A stretch of DNA of 64,000 nucleotides from Enterobacteriaceae bacterium RIT691 (GTDB lineage: Bacteria; Pseudomonadota; Gammaproteobacteria; Enterobacterales; Enterobacteriaceae). Of the stretch, positions 42,747 through 55,169 are shown in pieces. The DNA lies in NCBI GenBank assembly GCA_009668205.1, contig WJYM01000012.1, positions 1 to 64,000 of the forward strand, read 5' to 3'. Numbering within the stretch: position 1 is the first letter of the stretch; each line of letters starts with the position of its first letter. A model generated the notes under the pieces. That model was not told the DNA's origin. It made no database searches and saw only the letters and a list, made by a program, of their open reading frames with translations. The translations under genes and the position numbers were made by a program.

Positions 42747-44894
42747 ATGGGCACCTTTTTGATTCTCCTCGCTGCTATGCTGGCCTGCGCATTGCTTGCC
42801 GGGTGGTTTTATCGCCAGCGTTCACAGCACGGTCGCCTTCCCCGGCTGCACGCCTTTGGCGGTGCAACGACGCGGAAGCTCAGCAGCGACGAACGAGCAG
42901 CCATTGATAGCTACCTTGATGGCCTGAGCCGGGTGCTGGCTGTTCCCGCGTCTGGTGCCAGCGTAGCCACAGCCCCGCTGACGCTCAACGCCCACAGCAA
43001 CGTTGTCTACGCTGTGACGCGTTCTATCACCCGCTATGGCATCACCACCGACGATCCGAATAAGTGGCGCTATTTTCTCGACTCCGTAGAGATTCACCTG
43101 CCGCCCTTTTGGGAGCAGTACATCAATGATGAGAACGAAGTCGAACTGATTCACACCGATTCCCTGCCGCTGGTCATTTCACTCAATGGCCATACTCTGC
43201 GCGATCACAAGCAGGAAGCCCATGGGTATGCGCTTGAGCATACCTCCGTGACGCAGGCCTCCATCCGCGGCGAAGAAAGCGAGCAGATTGAGCTGCTGAA
43301 TATTCGTCAGGAAACGCATGAAGAGTATGCGCTGAGTCGTCCTGACGGCCTGCGCGAAGCGGTGCTGATTGTCAGTGCCTTTTTGCTGTTCTTCTTCGCC
43401 CTGATGGTGCCTGAGGTGTTTTTGCCGTGGGTCACCGGTGGCGCCGTTCTGCTGTTGGGCTTTGGCCTGTGGGGGCTTTTCGCACCGCCATCTAAAACCT
43501 CGTTACGCGAAATTCACTGCCTGCGCGGTACACCAAAGCGCTGGGGGCTGTTTGGCGAGAATGACCATGAACAAATCAATAATATTTCTCTTGGCATCAT
43601 CGACCTGATTTATCCTCGCCACTGGCAGCCCTATATTGCCCAGGATCTCGGTCAGCAAACCGATATTGATATTTATCTGGATCGCCACGTCGTGCGCCAG
43701 GGCCGTTTTTTATCCCTGCACGATGAAGTGAAGAACTTCCCGTTACAGCACTGGCTGCGCAGCGCGATCATTGCCGGTGGCGCTCTGCTGATTGCCCTCA
43801 TGCTGTGGATCAGCGTCCCGCTCGGCATGCCCTTCAAATTTACGCTGTCATGGCTGAAAGGCGCTCAGACTATCGAAGCTACTACGGTGAGCCAGCTCGA
43901 TAAAGCGGGCGTGCGCGTGGGGGATACGCTGCATCTCTCCGGTACCGGGATGTGCAACATTCATTCGGCAGGGACCTGGTCTGCTCAGGAAAGCTCCCCG
44001 TTTATGCCCTTCGACTGCTCGCAGATCATCTGGAATGATGCTCCACCGTTGCCGCTGCCGGAATCCGACATTGTGACGAAAGCCACTGCGCTGATGCAGG
44101 CCGTCAATCGTCAGCTTCACCCGTCGGCGGAGGACAGCTCCCGTGTCAGCCCGGCGCTGCGTTCAGCGATTCAGAAATCCGGGATGGTACTGTTAGATGA
44201 TTTCGCGGATATCGTGCTGAAAACGCAGGATCTCTGTGCAACGGAAGATGATTGTGTTCGCCTCAAAAATGCGCTGGTCAACCTGGGGAATACCCGGGAC
44301 TGGGAGGCGCTGACCAAAAAGGCGAGCTCAGGCAAACTGGATGGCGTGAACGTGCTGCTACGTCCGGTGAGCGCCGAATCACTGGATAATCTGGTGACGA
44401 CCTCAACCGCCCCTTTCGTGATGCGTGAAACCTCACGTGCCGCGCAGGCCTTAAACAGTCCTGCGCCGGGCGGTTTCTTGATTGCCAGCGACGAAGGCAG
44501 CGACCTGGTTTCTCAGCCCTGGCCCGCCATTTCGCTCTATGATTACCCGGCCCATGAGCAATGGAGCCAGTTTCAGCGTCTGGCGGCGATGCTGATGCAC
44601 ACGCCGTTCACCGCCGAAGGGATTGTCACTAATCTTTATATCGATGCCAACGGGACCAAACACATCAATCTGCACCGCATCCCGGACCACTCCGGCTTGT
44701 GGCGCTACATCAGCACAACGCTACTGATGCTGGCGATGCTGCTCTGTGCGGCCTGGAATGGGCTGCAGGCCATACGCCGCTACCATCGCCAGCGCATGCG
44801 CATGGCGGAAATCCAGAAATATTACGAAAGCTGCCTGAATCCGGTGCTCATCCCTTCACCTCAGGTGCTGCATCAGGATAGCTCAGACCGCTAA
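42747..44894 (+). CDS. igaA: IgaA (YrfF), inner membrane repressor of Rcs signalling
   Basis: IgaA, 715 residues, a multi-pass inner-membrane protein that holds down the RcsCDB envelope stress phosphorelay in Salmonella and E. coli. There is one membrane segment at the N terminus, a pair near 205-250, one near 340 and one near 655-675, with cytoplasmic domains between them. The large periplasmic domain (about 360-650) contains conserved cysteines (GTGMCNIHS, PFDCSQII, DLCATEDDC). Unlike the unlinked Rcs genes, it sits alone with yrfG downstream. Confidence 0.96.
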   Translation: MGTFLILLAAMLACALLAGWFYRQRSQHGRLPRLHAFGGATTRKLSSDERAAIDSYLDGLSRVLAVPASGASVATAPLTLNAHSNVVYAVTRSITRYGITTDDPNKWRYFLDSVEIHLPPFWEQYINDENEVELIHTDSLPLVISLNGHTLRDHKQEAHGYALEHTSVTQASIRGEESEQIELLNIRQETHEEYALSRPDGLREAVLIVSAFLLFFFALMVPEVFLPWVTGGAVLLLGFGLWGLFAPPSKTSLREIHCLRGTPKRWGLFGENDHEQINNISLGIIDLIYPRHWQPYIAQDLGQQTDIDIYLDRHVVRQGRFLSLHDEVKNFPLQHWLRSAIIAGGALLIALMLWISVPLGMPFKFTLSWLKGAQTIEATTVSQLDKAGVRVGDTLHLSGTGMCNIHSAGTWSAQESSPFMPFDCSQIIWNDAPPLPLPESDIVTKATALMQAVNRQLHPSAEDSSRVSPALRSAIQKSGMVLLDDFADIVLKTQDLCATEDDCVRLKNALVNLGNTRDWEALTKKASSGKLDGVNVLLRPVSAESLDNLVTTSTAPFVMRETSRAAQALNSPAPGGFLIASDEGSDLVSQPWPAISLYDYPAHEQWSQFQRLAAMLMHTPFTAEGIVTNLYIDANGTKHINLHRIPDHSGLWRYISTTLLMLAMLLCAAWNGLQAIRRYHRQRMRMAEIQKYYESCLNPVLIPSPQVLHQDSSDR

Positions 44895-44963
44895 CGCACC
44901 CTGCTCCCGCAAGCGCGACCGGTGTGATACCCTGTCGCGCATTCTTCTGGCTGGAGACGCACT

Positions 44964-45632
44964 ATGCATTTTGATATCGCCTGGCAGGAGGTTGATACCG
45001 TTCTGTTGGATATGGACGGCACGCTCCTCGATCTCGCCTTCGACTCACACTTCTGGCTCAAATTGGTTCCTGAAACCTATGCCGCACAAAATGGTTTTTC
45101 CGTTGAGGAAGCCCATCAACGGATACGCCAGGAGTATCACGCGGTGCAGCATACGCTAAACTGGTACTGTCTGGATTACTGGAGCGAGCGTCTGGGTCTG
45201 GATATCTGCGCCATGACGACGGCACAAGGTCCTCGCGCTACCCTGCGTGAAGACACTGTTCCTTTTCTTGATGCGCTGAAGGCCTGTGGAAAGCGACGGA
45301 TCCTGCTCACCAATGCTCATCCGCACAACCTGGCGGTGAAGCTGGAACATACGGGTCTGGCTTCACACCTTGATTTATTACTTTCCACCCACACATTTGG
45401 TTATCCGAAAGAAGATCAGCGCCTGTGGCAGGCCGTGGCGAAAGAAACCACCCTGGATGCTCACAAAACGCTGTTCATCGATGACAGCGAGCCGATCCTC
45501 GATGCCGCAGCGAAGTTTGGTATCCGCTACTGCCTCGGGGTCACCAATCCGGATTCCAGCGTGGCGGAAAAGCAGTATCAACGCCACCCGGCTCTGAATG
45601 ATTATCGTCGCCTGATCCCTGGGATCCTGTGA
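44964..45632 (+). CDS. yrfG: GMP/IMP nucleotidase YrfG
   Basis: YrfG, 222 residues, a HAD-superfamily nucleotidase that in E. coli dephosphorylates GMP and IMP. Motif I is VLLDMDGTLLDLAFD near residue 14, motif II is LLTNAHPHNLAVK, and motif III-IV are YPKEDQRLW and LFIDDSEPIL. It is followed by hslR after 10 nt, so yrfG-hslR-hslO are likely one operon. Confidence 0.96.
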   Translation: MHFDIAWQEVDTVLLDMDGTLLDLAFDSHFWLKLVPETYAAQNGFSVEEAHQRIRQEYHAVQHTLNWYCLDYWSERLGLDICAMTTAQGPRATLREDTVPFLDALKACGKRRILLTNAHPHNLAVKLEHTGLASHLDLLLSTHTFGYPKEDQRLWQAVAKETTLDAHKTLFIDDSEPILDAAAKFGIRYCLGVTNPDSSVAEKQYQRHPALNDYRRLIPGIL

Positions 45633-45642
45633 AGGAACAACC

Positions 45643-46044
45643 ATGAAAGAGAAGCCTGCTGAGGCCGTAAGACTGGATAAATGGCTTTGGGCAGCCCGCT
45701 TTTACAAAACCCGCGCCGTTGCCCGTGAAATGATTGAAGGCGGCAAAGTGCATTACAACGGCCAGCGCAGCAAGCCGAGTAAAGTGATGGAAATGAACGC
45801 CACGCTCACGCTGCGTCAGGGTAACGAAGAACGCACGGTGATCGTCAAAGGCATTACTGAGCAGCGGCGTCCAGCGGCTGAAGCCGTCCTGCTCTATGAA
45901 GAAACCGCGGAGAGCATTGATAAACGGGAGAAAATGGCAGTGGCACGTAAATTAAATGCGCTGACCATGCCTCACCCCGATCGTCGCCCTGATAAAAAAG
46001 AGCGCCGCGACCTGATGAGATTTAAACACGGGGACAACGAGTAA
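45643..46044 (+). CDS. hslR: Heat shock protein 15, ribosome-associated
   Basis: Hsp15, 133 residues, an S4-domain RNA-binding protein that binds free 50S subunits carrying a nascent chain and helps recycle stalled ribosomes after heat shock. The S4 motif [20 protein letters not shown] is near residue 10-30, and the C terminus is basic ([17 protein letters not shown]). It lies upstream of hslO. Confidence 0.97.
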   Translation: MKEKPAEAVRLDKWLWAARFYKTRAVAREMIEGGKVHYNGQRSKPSKVMEMNATLTLRQGNEERTVIVKGITEQRRPAAEAVLLYEETAESIDKREKMAVARKLNALTMPHPDRRPDKKERRDLMRFKHGDNE

Positions 46045-46067
46045 TCGTCCCCTTAAGAGAGAAAAAG

Positions 46068-46946
46068 ATGATTCAACACGATCAATTACACCGCTATCTG
46101 TTTGAAAACGTGGCCGTCCGCGGCGAGCTGGTGACCGTTTCTGAAACGCTGGAGCAGGTGCTGGCTAACCACACCTACCCGCAGCCGGTGAAAAACGTAC
46201 TGGCAGAATTGCTGGTTGCCACCAGCCTGCTGACGGCGACGCTGAAGTTTTCTGGTGATATCACCGTTCAGCTGCAGGGCGATGGCCCGATGACGCTGGC
46301 GGTGATCAACGGCAACAACCACCAACAGCTGCGCGGTGTAGCTCGTGTCCAGGGTGACATTCCTGCCGATGCCGATCTGAAAACGCTGGTGGGTAACGGC
46401 CATCTGGTCATTACCATTGCACCTGAAGAAGGCGAACGCTATCAGGGCGTCGTGGCGCTGGAAGGCGATACGCTGGCGGCCTGCCTGGAAGATTACTTCA
46501 TGCGCTCCGAGCAGCTGCCGACACGTCTGATCATCCGTACCGGTGAGCACGAAGGTAAAATCGCGGCAGGCGGTATTCTGCTGCAGGTGATGCCAGCGCA
46601 AAACGCTCAGGCGGAAGATTTCGAGCATCTGGCGACCCTGACCGACACCATCAAAGCGGAAGAGTTGTTCACCCTGCCTGCCAACGACGTGCTTTGGCGC
46701 CTGTATCACGAAGAAGAAGTGACGGTTTACGAGCCGCAGAATGTAGAGTTTAAATGCACCTGCTCCCGTGAACGCTGCGCTGGCGCGCTGAAGACCCTGC
46801 CGGATGAAGAAGTGGATAGCATCCTGGCGGAAGATGGCGAAATCGATATGCATTGTGACTACTGCGGTAGCCACTATGTGTTCAACTCTATGGATATCGC
46901 CGAGATCCGTAACAACGCTTCTCCGGCAGATCCCCAGGTACATTGA
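46068..46946 (+). CDS. hslO: Redox-regulated chaperone Hsp33
   Basis: Hsp33, 292 residues, a holdase activated by oxidation and unfolding. The N-terminal chaperone domain is followed by a linker and a C-terminal zinc switch with Cys230 and Cys232 (FKCTCSRER) and Cys263 and Cys266 (HCDYCGSHY). When these are oxidised, zinc is lost and the protein becomes active. It starts 23 nt after hslR. In K-12 yhgE follows; here only repeats do. Confidence 0.98.
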   Translation: MIQHDQLHRYLFENVAVRGELVTVSETLEQVLANHTYPQPVKNVLAELLVATSLLTATLKFSGDITVQLQGDGPMTLAVINGNNHQQLRGVARVQGDIPADADLKTLVGNGHLVITIAPEEGERYQGVVALEGDTLAACLEDYFMRSEQLPTRLIIRTGEHEGKIAAGGILLQVMPAQNAQAEDFEHLATLTDTIKAEELFTLPANDVLWRLYHEEEVTVYEPQNVEFKCTCSRERCAGALKTLPDEEVDSILAEDGEIDMHCDYCGSHYVFNSMDIAEIRNNASPADPQVH

Positions 46947-46974
46947 TCCTGTTCGCTCGGGATCGGTGCGGTCT

Positions 46975-47182
46975 GATGCCCTCACCCCGGCCCTCTCCCA
47001 CGGGGAGAGGGAGAAATTCATAACCCGCACTGTACAGTTCCCTCGCCCCTTTGGGGAGAGGGAGAAATTCATAACCCGCACCGTACTATTCCCTCGCCCC
47101 TTTGGGGAGAGGGTTAGGGTGAGGGGAAAGTGTAGAGCAGCCTGATGCCCTCACCCCGACCCTCTCCCACGGGGAGAGGGAG
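46975..47182. repeat. Cluster of GC-rich palindromic repeats with a 51-bp tandem duplication
   Basis: Four CCCTC...GAGGG palindromes lie between hslO and pckA. The first reads CCCTCACCCCGGCCCTCTCC then CACGGGGAGAGGGAG. The block GGGGAGAGGGAGAAATTCAT and onward repeats with a period of exactly 51 bp: GGGGAGAGGG starts at 47002, 47053 and 47104. The last part mirrors the first (TTAGGGTGAGGG, then CCCTCACCCCGACCCTCTCC). Confidence 0.88.
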
Positions 47183-47190
47183 CAAACACT

Positions 47191-47227
47191 AAAAAACGGC
47201 AACCAGAGGTTGCCGTTTTGCTTTTTA
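47191..47227. terminator. Terminator-like hairpin upstream of the pckA promoter
   Basis: AAAACGGCAACC/GGTTGCCGTTTT with an AGA loop, flanked by an A-run and by GCTTTTT. It could end hslO transcripts after the repeat cluster, or act on the other strand. The stem matches the mrcA terminator. Confidence 0.75.
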
Positions 47228-47520
47228 CCTCGAGAAGTGAATCGATTTTTACTGTAACTGTTTCGTAACTTTCTTTCAGGAATGCGATTACATTCACATT
47301 CCCTCAGTTCATTAAACCATTTGTTAACCGTTTAAGAACATTTCCCCCCAATCGAAAGCGTTTCCTGCCATAATCTGTCTCGCTTCGTGACAGGAGTCAC
47401 CGTGTTTTCCGTTAGTTTGACGAGAGTCCGGATACGCAAATCTATGAGCCTGGTCGCGGTCAAAATCCTCAGAAAAACCCTACAATGATTAGCAGTACAT
47501 ATTGGCTAAGGAGCAGTGAT
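47228..47520 (+). promoter_or_regulatory. pckA promoter region
   Basis: There is no gene here. A strong CRP site TGCGA-TTACAT-TCACA lies at 47283-47298 (one mismatch in ten to TGTGA-N6-TCACA). A -10-like TAATCT is at 47371-47376. The E. coli pck gene is known to be cAMP-CRP activated. AAGGAG lies 8 nt before the ATG. Confidence 0.7.
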
Positions 47521-49137
47521 ATGCGTGTTAATGGTCTTACCCCGCAGGATCTCCAGGCTTATGGCATCAACGACGCCCAGGAAATCGTCTACAACCCCAG
47601 CTACGATACGTTGTTTGAGGAAGAGCTCAGCCCCAATCTGGAAGGGTACGAGCGTGGTGTATTGACGGAACTTGGCGCTATCAATGTCGATACCGGCATC
47701 TTCACCGGCCGCTCGCCGAAAGATAAGTACATCGTTCGTGATGACACCACCCGTGATACCGTCTGGTGGTCTGATAAGGGCAACGGCAAGAACGACAACA
47801 AACCTCTTTCCGTGGAAACCTGGCAGCACCTCAAAGGCCTCGTAACCGAACAACTGTCCGGTAAGCGCCTGTTTATTATCGATGCTTACTGTGGCGCGAA
47901 CGCCGACACCCGTCTGTGCGTGCGCTTTATCACCGAAGTGGCCTGGCAGGCGCATTTCGTCAAAAACATGTTCATTCGTCCGACGGACGAAGAGCTTGCC
48001 ACCTTCAAACCTGATTTTGTGGTGATGAACGGGGCAAAATGCACGAACCCGCAGTGGCAGGAACAAGGGCTTAATTCCGAGAACTTTGTCGCCTTTAACC
48101 TGACAGAGCGCATGCAGCTCATCGGTGGCACCTGGTACGGCGGTGAGATGAAGAAAGGCATGTTCTCTATCATGAACTACCTGCTGCCACTGAAAGGCAT
48201 CGCCTCCATGCACTGCTCGGCAAACGTCGGCGAAAAAGGGGATGTGGCGGTGTTCTTCGGCCTGTCTGGCACCGGTAAAACCACACTCTCCACCGATCCA
48301 AAGCGCCGCCTGATTGGCGATGATGAGCACGGCTGGGACGACGACGGCGTGTTTAACTTCGAAGGCGGCTGCTACGCGAAAACCATCCGTCTGTCTGAAG
48401 AAGCGGAGCCTGATATTTTCCATGCCATCCGTCGCGATGCGCTGCTGGAAAACGTCACCGTGCGCCCCGATGGCAGCATCGATTTTGATGATGCCTCTAA
48501 AACGGAAAACACCCGTGTTTCCTATCCGATCGAGCATATCGAGAACATCGTTAAGCCGGTCTCCAAAGCCGGGCATGCCACGAAGGTCATTTTCCTGACC
48601 GCCGATGCGTTTGGCGTGCTGCCGCCGGTGTCCCGTCTGACGGCAAACCAGACTCAGTACCACTTCTTGTCTGGCTTTACCGCCAAACTGGCAGGCACCG
48701 AGCGCGGTGTGACTGAACCCACGCCGACCTTCTCTGCCTGTTTTGGTGCGGCATTCCTGTCGCTGCACCCAACCCAGTACGCAGAAGTGTTGGTGAAACG
48801 CATGCAGGCAGCGGGCGCCCAGGCTTATCTGGTCAACACCGGCTGGAACGGCACCGGCAAGCGCATCTCGATTAAAGATACCCGCGCCATTATCGATGCG
48901 ATCCTCGATGGCTCACTGGATAACGCGGAAACCTTCACCCTGCCGATGTTTGATCTGCAAATCCCAACCGAGCTGCCGGGCGTGGACACCCACATTCTGG
49001 ATCCGCGTAATACCTACGCCTCCCCGGAACAGTGGCAGGAGAAAGCGCAGGCGCTGGCGAAACTGTTTGTGGAAAACTTCGAGAAGTACACCGACACCCC
49101 GGCGGGTGCGGCGCTGGTTGAAGCAGGACCAAGGTAA
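47521..49137 (+). CDS. pckA: Phosphoenolpyruvate carboxykinase (ATP)
   Basis: PckA, 538 residues from the ATG at 47521 ([15 protein letters not shown]). It converts oxaloacetate and ATP to phosphoenolpyruvate in gluconeogenesis. The P-loop is [13 protein letters not shown] near residue 245-256, and the metal and substrate motifs GDDEHGWDD and [13 protein letters not shown] are present. In-frame codons before 47521 lack conservation. A CRP site upstream fits catabolite control. It ends in a terminator nearly identical to that of prkB. Confidence 0.98.
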   Translation: MRVNGLTPQDLQAYGINDAQEIVYNPSYDTLFEEELSPNLEGYERGVLTELGAINVDTGIFTGRSPKDKYIVRDDTTRDTVWWSDKGNGKNDNKPLSVETWQHLKGLVTEQLSGKRLFIIDAYCGANADTRLCVRFITEVAWQAHFVKNMFIRPTDEELATFKPDFVVMNGAKCTNPQWQEQGLNSENFVAFNLTERMQLIGGTWYGGEMKKGMFSIMNYLLPLKGIASMHCSANVGEKGDVAVFFGLSGTGKTTLSTDPKRRLIGDDEHGWDDDGVFNFEGGCYAKTIRLSEEAEPDIFHAIRRDALLENVTVRPDGSIDFDDASKTENTRVSYPIEHIENIVKPVSKAGHATKVIFLTADAFGVLPPVSRLTANQTQYHFLSGFTAKLAGTERGVTEPTPTFSACFGAAFLSLHPTQYAEVLVKRMQAAGAQAYLVNTGWNGTGKRISIKDTRAIIDAILDGSLDNAETFTLPMFDLQIPTELPGVDTHILDPRNTYASPEQWQEKAQALAKLFVENFEKYTDTPAGAALVEAGPR

Positions 49138-49142
49138 ACAGC

Positions 49143-49170
49143 AAAACCTTCTCTTCGGAGAAGGTTTTTA
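49143..49170 (+). terminator. pckA terminator
   Basis: AAAACCTTCTC and GAGAAGGTTTT close a TTCG tetraloop, followed by Ts, 6 nt past the pckA stop. It forms the same module as the prkB terminator. Confidence 0.93.
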
Positions 49171-49186
49171 GTATTTGCCGCCTTTC

Positions 49187-49288
49187 CCCTCACCCTACCC
49201 CTCTCCCCAGAGGGGCGAGGGAACTATACGGTGCGGATTTTGAATTGCTCCCTCTACCCGTGGGAGAGGGGTGAGGGCATCAGGCCGC
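49187..49288. repeat. GC-rich palindromic repeat pair after pckA
   Basis: CCCCTCACCCTACCCCTCTC then CCCAGAGGGGCGAGGG, a spacer with CGGTGCGGATTTTGAATTG, then CTCCCTCTACCCGTGGGAG then AGGGGTGAGGG. The two halves are inverted, so the outer arms CCCTCACCC and GGGTGAGGG can pair across about 90 nt. Confidence 0.8.
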
Positions 49289-49293
49289 ACTGT

Positions 49294-49363
49294 CCCCCGG
49301 TGACGCTCCGCTTACCGGGGCTACAAAACAGGTAGGCCCGGTAAGGCGAAGCCGCCACCGGGC
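49294..49363. repeat. Two-unit REP (BIME) element between pckA and envZ
   Basis: Unit 1 reads CCCCCGGTGACGCTCCGC and ends ACCGGGGCTAC. Unit 2, inverted, begins GTAGGCCCGGTAAGGCG and ends CCACCGGGC. It abuts the envZ stop, between convergent genes. Confidence 0.85.
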
Positions 49364-49369
49364 ATTTTT

Positions 49370-51435
<2,066 letters not shown>

Positions 51436-51663
51436 TGATTTTTAACTCCCAGAAGGTTCGCAACAATCAGAGTGCGTATTCTCAAAAAAGCCTACGCCCG
51501 GCTCCAGCTAAATCTGGTATAAATTCTAGCCGAAATTGTTACAAAGCATATTTAACAGCAGCTTATCTGTACATTTCATCACAGAAAACCATTTTTTCGC
51601 CAATAAGGATATTCTGTGAGGCAAAATGTGCTCTGAACCAGGTAGTCAGAAGGTAGCATTACT

Positions 51664-52137
51664 ATGAGAACGCCGCTAATCACCCGTGAAGGGTTTGAGA
51701 AATTAAAAAAAGAGCTGGATACCCTCTGGCGGGAAGAGCGTCCGGAAGTCACCAAAAAAGTGACCTGGGCGGCAAGCCTTGGCGATCGCAGCGAAAACGC
51801 CGATTACCAGTACAACAAAAAGCGCCTGCGCGAAATTGACCGCCGGGTGCGCTACCTGACCAAGTGTCTGGAAAACCTTAAAATTGTCGATTACTCCCCG
51901 CAGCAGGAAGGCAAAGTGTTCTTCGGCGCATGGGTGGAAATTGAAAACGACGACGGCGATCTGAAACGCTTTCGCATCGTCGGCTATGACGAGATCTTTG
52001 GCCGCAAAGATTACATCTCGATTGATTCGCCGATGGCCCGGGCGCTGCTGAAAAAAGAAGTCGGCGATCTTGCCCTGGTTCAGACGCCGGGAGGCGAAGC
52101 GACCTGGTACGTCAACGAGATTGAGTACGTGAAGTAA
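51664..52137 (+). CDS. greB: Transcription elongation factor GreB
   Basis: GreB, 157 residues. The N-terminal coiled-coil reaches into the RNA polymerase secondary channel; its acidic tip lies in ASLGDRSENADYQYNKKRLR, where the loop Asp and Glu support cleavage of backtracked RNA. The C-terminal FKBP-like domain follows. The length and KKVTWAASLGDRSENADY tip identify GreB rather than GreA. Confidence 0.97.
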   Translation: MRTPLITREGFEKLKKELDTLWREERPEVTKKVTWAASLGDRSENADYQYNKKRLREIDRRVRYLTKCLENLKIVDYSPQQEGKVFFGAWVEIENDDGDLKRFRIVGYDEIFGRKDYISIDSPMARALLKKEVGDLALVQTPGGEATWYVNEIEYVK

Positions 52138-52239
52138 CTCGCCCGGAACTCTCCGATTGAACCACGGACGGCTGGAAATTTCTCTGGCCAGTCCGTATAA
52201 CTATCCCCTGTTTTTCACTCCACCAGATGAAATATAGCC

Positions 52240-54567
52240 ATGAACAATGATTCGCTCTGCCGCATTATTGCGGGTGAACTTCAGGCCAGAAACGAACAGG
52301 TAGAAGCTGCCGTTCGTCTGCTTGATGAAGGGAACACCGTGCCGTTTATTGCACGTTATCGTAAGGAAGTCACCGGCGGTCTGGACGACACCCAGCTGCG
52401 TAATCTGGAGACCCGTCTTGGCTATCTGCGCGAACTGGAAGACCGTCGTCAAACTATCCTGAAATCCATCGATGACCAGGGCAAGCTGAGCGACGCGCTG
52501 GCGAAAGCCATCAACGGCACGCTGAGCAAAACGGAACTCGAAGACCTCTATCTCCCTTATAAACCTAAACGCCGCACCCGCGGGCAAATCGCGATTGAAG
52601 CAGGTCTTGAGCCGCTGGCCGATTTACTGTGGAACGAGCCGTCGCACGATCCGGAAACGGAAGCCGCCAAATTTATCAACGCTGACAACGGCGTGGCGGA
52701 CACCAAAGCCGCCCTCGATGGCGCCCGCTATATTCTGATGGAACGCTTTGCCGAAGACGCTCAACTGCTGGCAAAAGTACGTAATTACCTGTGGAAAAAC
52801 GCCCATCTGGTGGCGGTCGTCGTCAGCGGCAAAGAGGAAGAAGGCGCGAAATTCCGCGACTACTTCGATCACCATGAGCCCATCGCCACTACGCCTTCAC
52901 ACCGTGCATTGGCCATGTTCCGCGGTCGCAATGAAGGTGTGCTTCAGCTTTCCCTGAACGCCGATCCCCAGTTCGATGAGCCACCGAAAGAGAGCCATTG
53001 CGAGCAGATAATCATCGATCACCTTGGCCTGCGCCTGAACAACGCCCCCGCAGACAGCTGGCGTAAAGGCGTAGTGAGCTGGACGTGGCGCATCAAGGTG
53101 CTGATGCACCTTGAAACCGAACTGATGGGCACCGTGCGTGAACGTGCGGAAGACGAGGCGATTAACGTCTTCGCCCGTAATCTGCACGATCTGCTGATGG
53201 CAGCACCCGCTGGCCTGCGCGCCACCATGGGTCTCGATCCGGGTCTGCGTACCGGCGTGAAAGTGGCCGTGGTGGATGGCACCGGCAAGCTGGTTGCCAC
53301 CGACACCATTTATCCGCATACCGGCCAGGCCGCGAAAGCCGCCGTCGCCGTGGCGGCGCTGTGCGAGAAGCACAATGTTGAACTGGTGGCAATTGGTAAC
53401 GGCACGGCTTCGCGTGAGACTGAGCGTTTCTTCCTCGACGTGCAGAAACAGTTCCCGAAAGTCACGGCGCAGAAAGTGATCGTCAGCGAAGCTGGCGCTT
53501 CTGTTTACTCTGCGTCCGAACTGGCAGCGCTGGAGTTCCCGGATCTCGACGTTTCCATTCGTGGCGCGGTGTCTATCGCCCGTCGCTTGCAGGATCCGCT
53601 GGCAGAGCTGGTGAAAATCGATCCAAAATCCATCGGCGTGGGCCAGTATCAGCACGACGTCAGCCAGACTCAGCTGGCGCGTAAACTGGACGCCGTCGTC
53701 GAAGACTGCGTGAACGCCGTCGGTGTTGACCTTAATACCGCTTCCGTTCCGCTGCTGACCCGCGTGGCAGGACTGACGCGCATGATGGCGCAGAACATCG
53801 TCACCTGGCGTGATGAAAACGGCCAATTCCAGAACCGTCAGCAACTGCTGAAAGTCAGCCGTCTGGGGCCAAAAGCCTTCGAGCAGTGTGCGGGCTTCCT
53901 GCGCATCAACCACGGCGATAACCCGCTGGACGCCTCTACCGTTCACCCGGAAGCCTATCCGGTGGTCGAGCGCATTCTGGCCGCCACTCAGCAGGCGCTG
54001 AAAGACCTGATGGGCAACGGAAGCGAGCTGCGTAACATCAAAGCCGTGGATTTCACCGACGAGCGTTTTGGTCTGCCAACCGTCACCGACATCATCAAAG
54101 AGCTGGAAAAACCGGGCCGTGACCCGCGTCCGGAGTTCAAAACCGCGCAGTTTGCTGACGGCGTGGAAACCCTGAATGACCTGCTGCCAGGTATGGTGCT
54201 GGAAGGCGCTGTCACCAACGTCACCAACTTCGGCGCGTTTGTTGATATCGGCGTGCATCAGGACGGTCTGGTGCATATTTCTTCACTGGCGGACAAGTTC
54301 GTTGAAGACCCGCACACCGTGGTGAAAGCCGGCGATATCGTGAAGGTCAAAGTGCTGGAAGTGGATCTGCAGCGTAAGCGTATCGCGCTGACCATGCGTC
54401 TGGACGAACAACCTGGCGACACGAATTCGCGTCGTGGCAGCGGCGGCGGGCGTGAGCAAAACAACCGTCCGGCTGCCAAAGCCGCCAAGCCACGCGGTCG
54501 TGAAGCACAGCCTGCCGGAAACAGCGCGATGATGGATGCGCTGTCTGCCGCGTTTAAGAAAAAGTAA
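52240..54567 (+). CDS. yhgF: Tex-family RNA-binding protein YhgF
   Basis: YhgF/Tex, 775 residues. The order is an N-terminal helical domain, a YqgF/RNase H-like domain ([19 protein letters not shown] near 330), tandem helix-hairpin-helix motifs ([19 protein letters not shown]) and a C-terminal S1 domain ([20 protein letters not shown] near 650). A basic, Gly/Ala-rich tail follows. Tex proteins act on nucleic acids in transcription and in ribosome or RNA quality control. The exact E. coli role is unsettled. Confidence 0.96.
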   Translation: MNNDSLCRIIAGELQARNEQVEAAVRLLDEGNTVPFIARYRKEVTGGLDDTQLRNLETRLGYLRELEDRRQTILKSIDDQGKLSDALAKAINGTLSKTELEDLYLPYKPKRRTRGQIAIEAGLEPLADLLWNEPSHDPETEAAKFINADNGVADTKAALDGARYILMERFAEDAQLLAKVRNYLWKNAHLVAVVVSGKEEEGAKFRDYFDHHEPIATTPSHRALAMFRGRNEGVLQLSLNADPQFDEPPKESHCEQIIIDHLGLRLNNAPADSWRKGVVSWTWRIKVLMHLETELMGTVRERAEDEAINVFARNLHDLLMAAPAGLRATMGLDPGLRTGVKVAVVDGTGKLVATDTIYPHTGQAAKAAVAVAALCEKHNVELVAIGNGTASRETERFFLDVQKQFPKVTAQKVIVSEAGASVYSASELAALEFPDLDVSIRGAVSIARRLQDPLAELVKIDPKSIGVGQYQHDVSQTQLARKLDAVVEDCVNAVGVDLNTASVPLLTRVAGLTRMMAQNIVTWRDENGQFQNRQQLLKVSRLGPKAFEQCAGFLRINHGDNPLDASTVHPEAYPVVERILAATQQALKDLMGNGSELRNIKAVDFTDERFGLPTVTDIIKELEKPGRDPRPEFKTAQFADGVETLNDLLPGMVLEGAVTNVTNFGAFVDIGVHQDGLVHISSLADKFVEDPHTVVKAGDIVKVKVLEVDLQRKRIALTMRLDEQPGDTNSRRGSGGGREQNNRPAAKAAKPRGREAQPAGNSAMMDALSAAFKKK

Positions 54568-54581
54568 TTCAGCATCATTTT

Positions 54582-54612
54582 GGCCCTCTTATTTCGGGAG
54601 GGCCTTCTTCTT
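54582..54612 (+). terminator. yhgF terminator
   Basis: GGCCCTC/GAGGGCC with a 9-nt loop, followed by TTCTTCTTG, 15 nt past the yhgF stop. The tail is not a pure T-run. Confidence 0.65.
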
Positions 54613-55140
<528 letters not shown>

Positions 55141-55169
55141 TTCCCGCCAGACACAGCGAGTTCTGTAAT

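Noticed and set aside
47002-47104. Regular 51-bp repeat that might suggest a CRISPR array
   Set aside because: There are only two full units, the repeat includes what would be spacers, and there are no cas genes. It is a tandem duplication inside a palindromic repeat cluster.
47506-48768. 420-codon frame antisense to pckA, and 459 codons antisense to yhgF (52897-54276)
   Set aside because: Both are codon-bias shadows of long, conserved genes on the plus strand.
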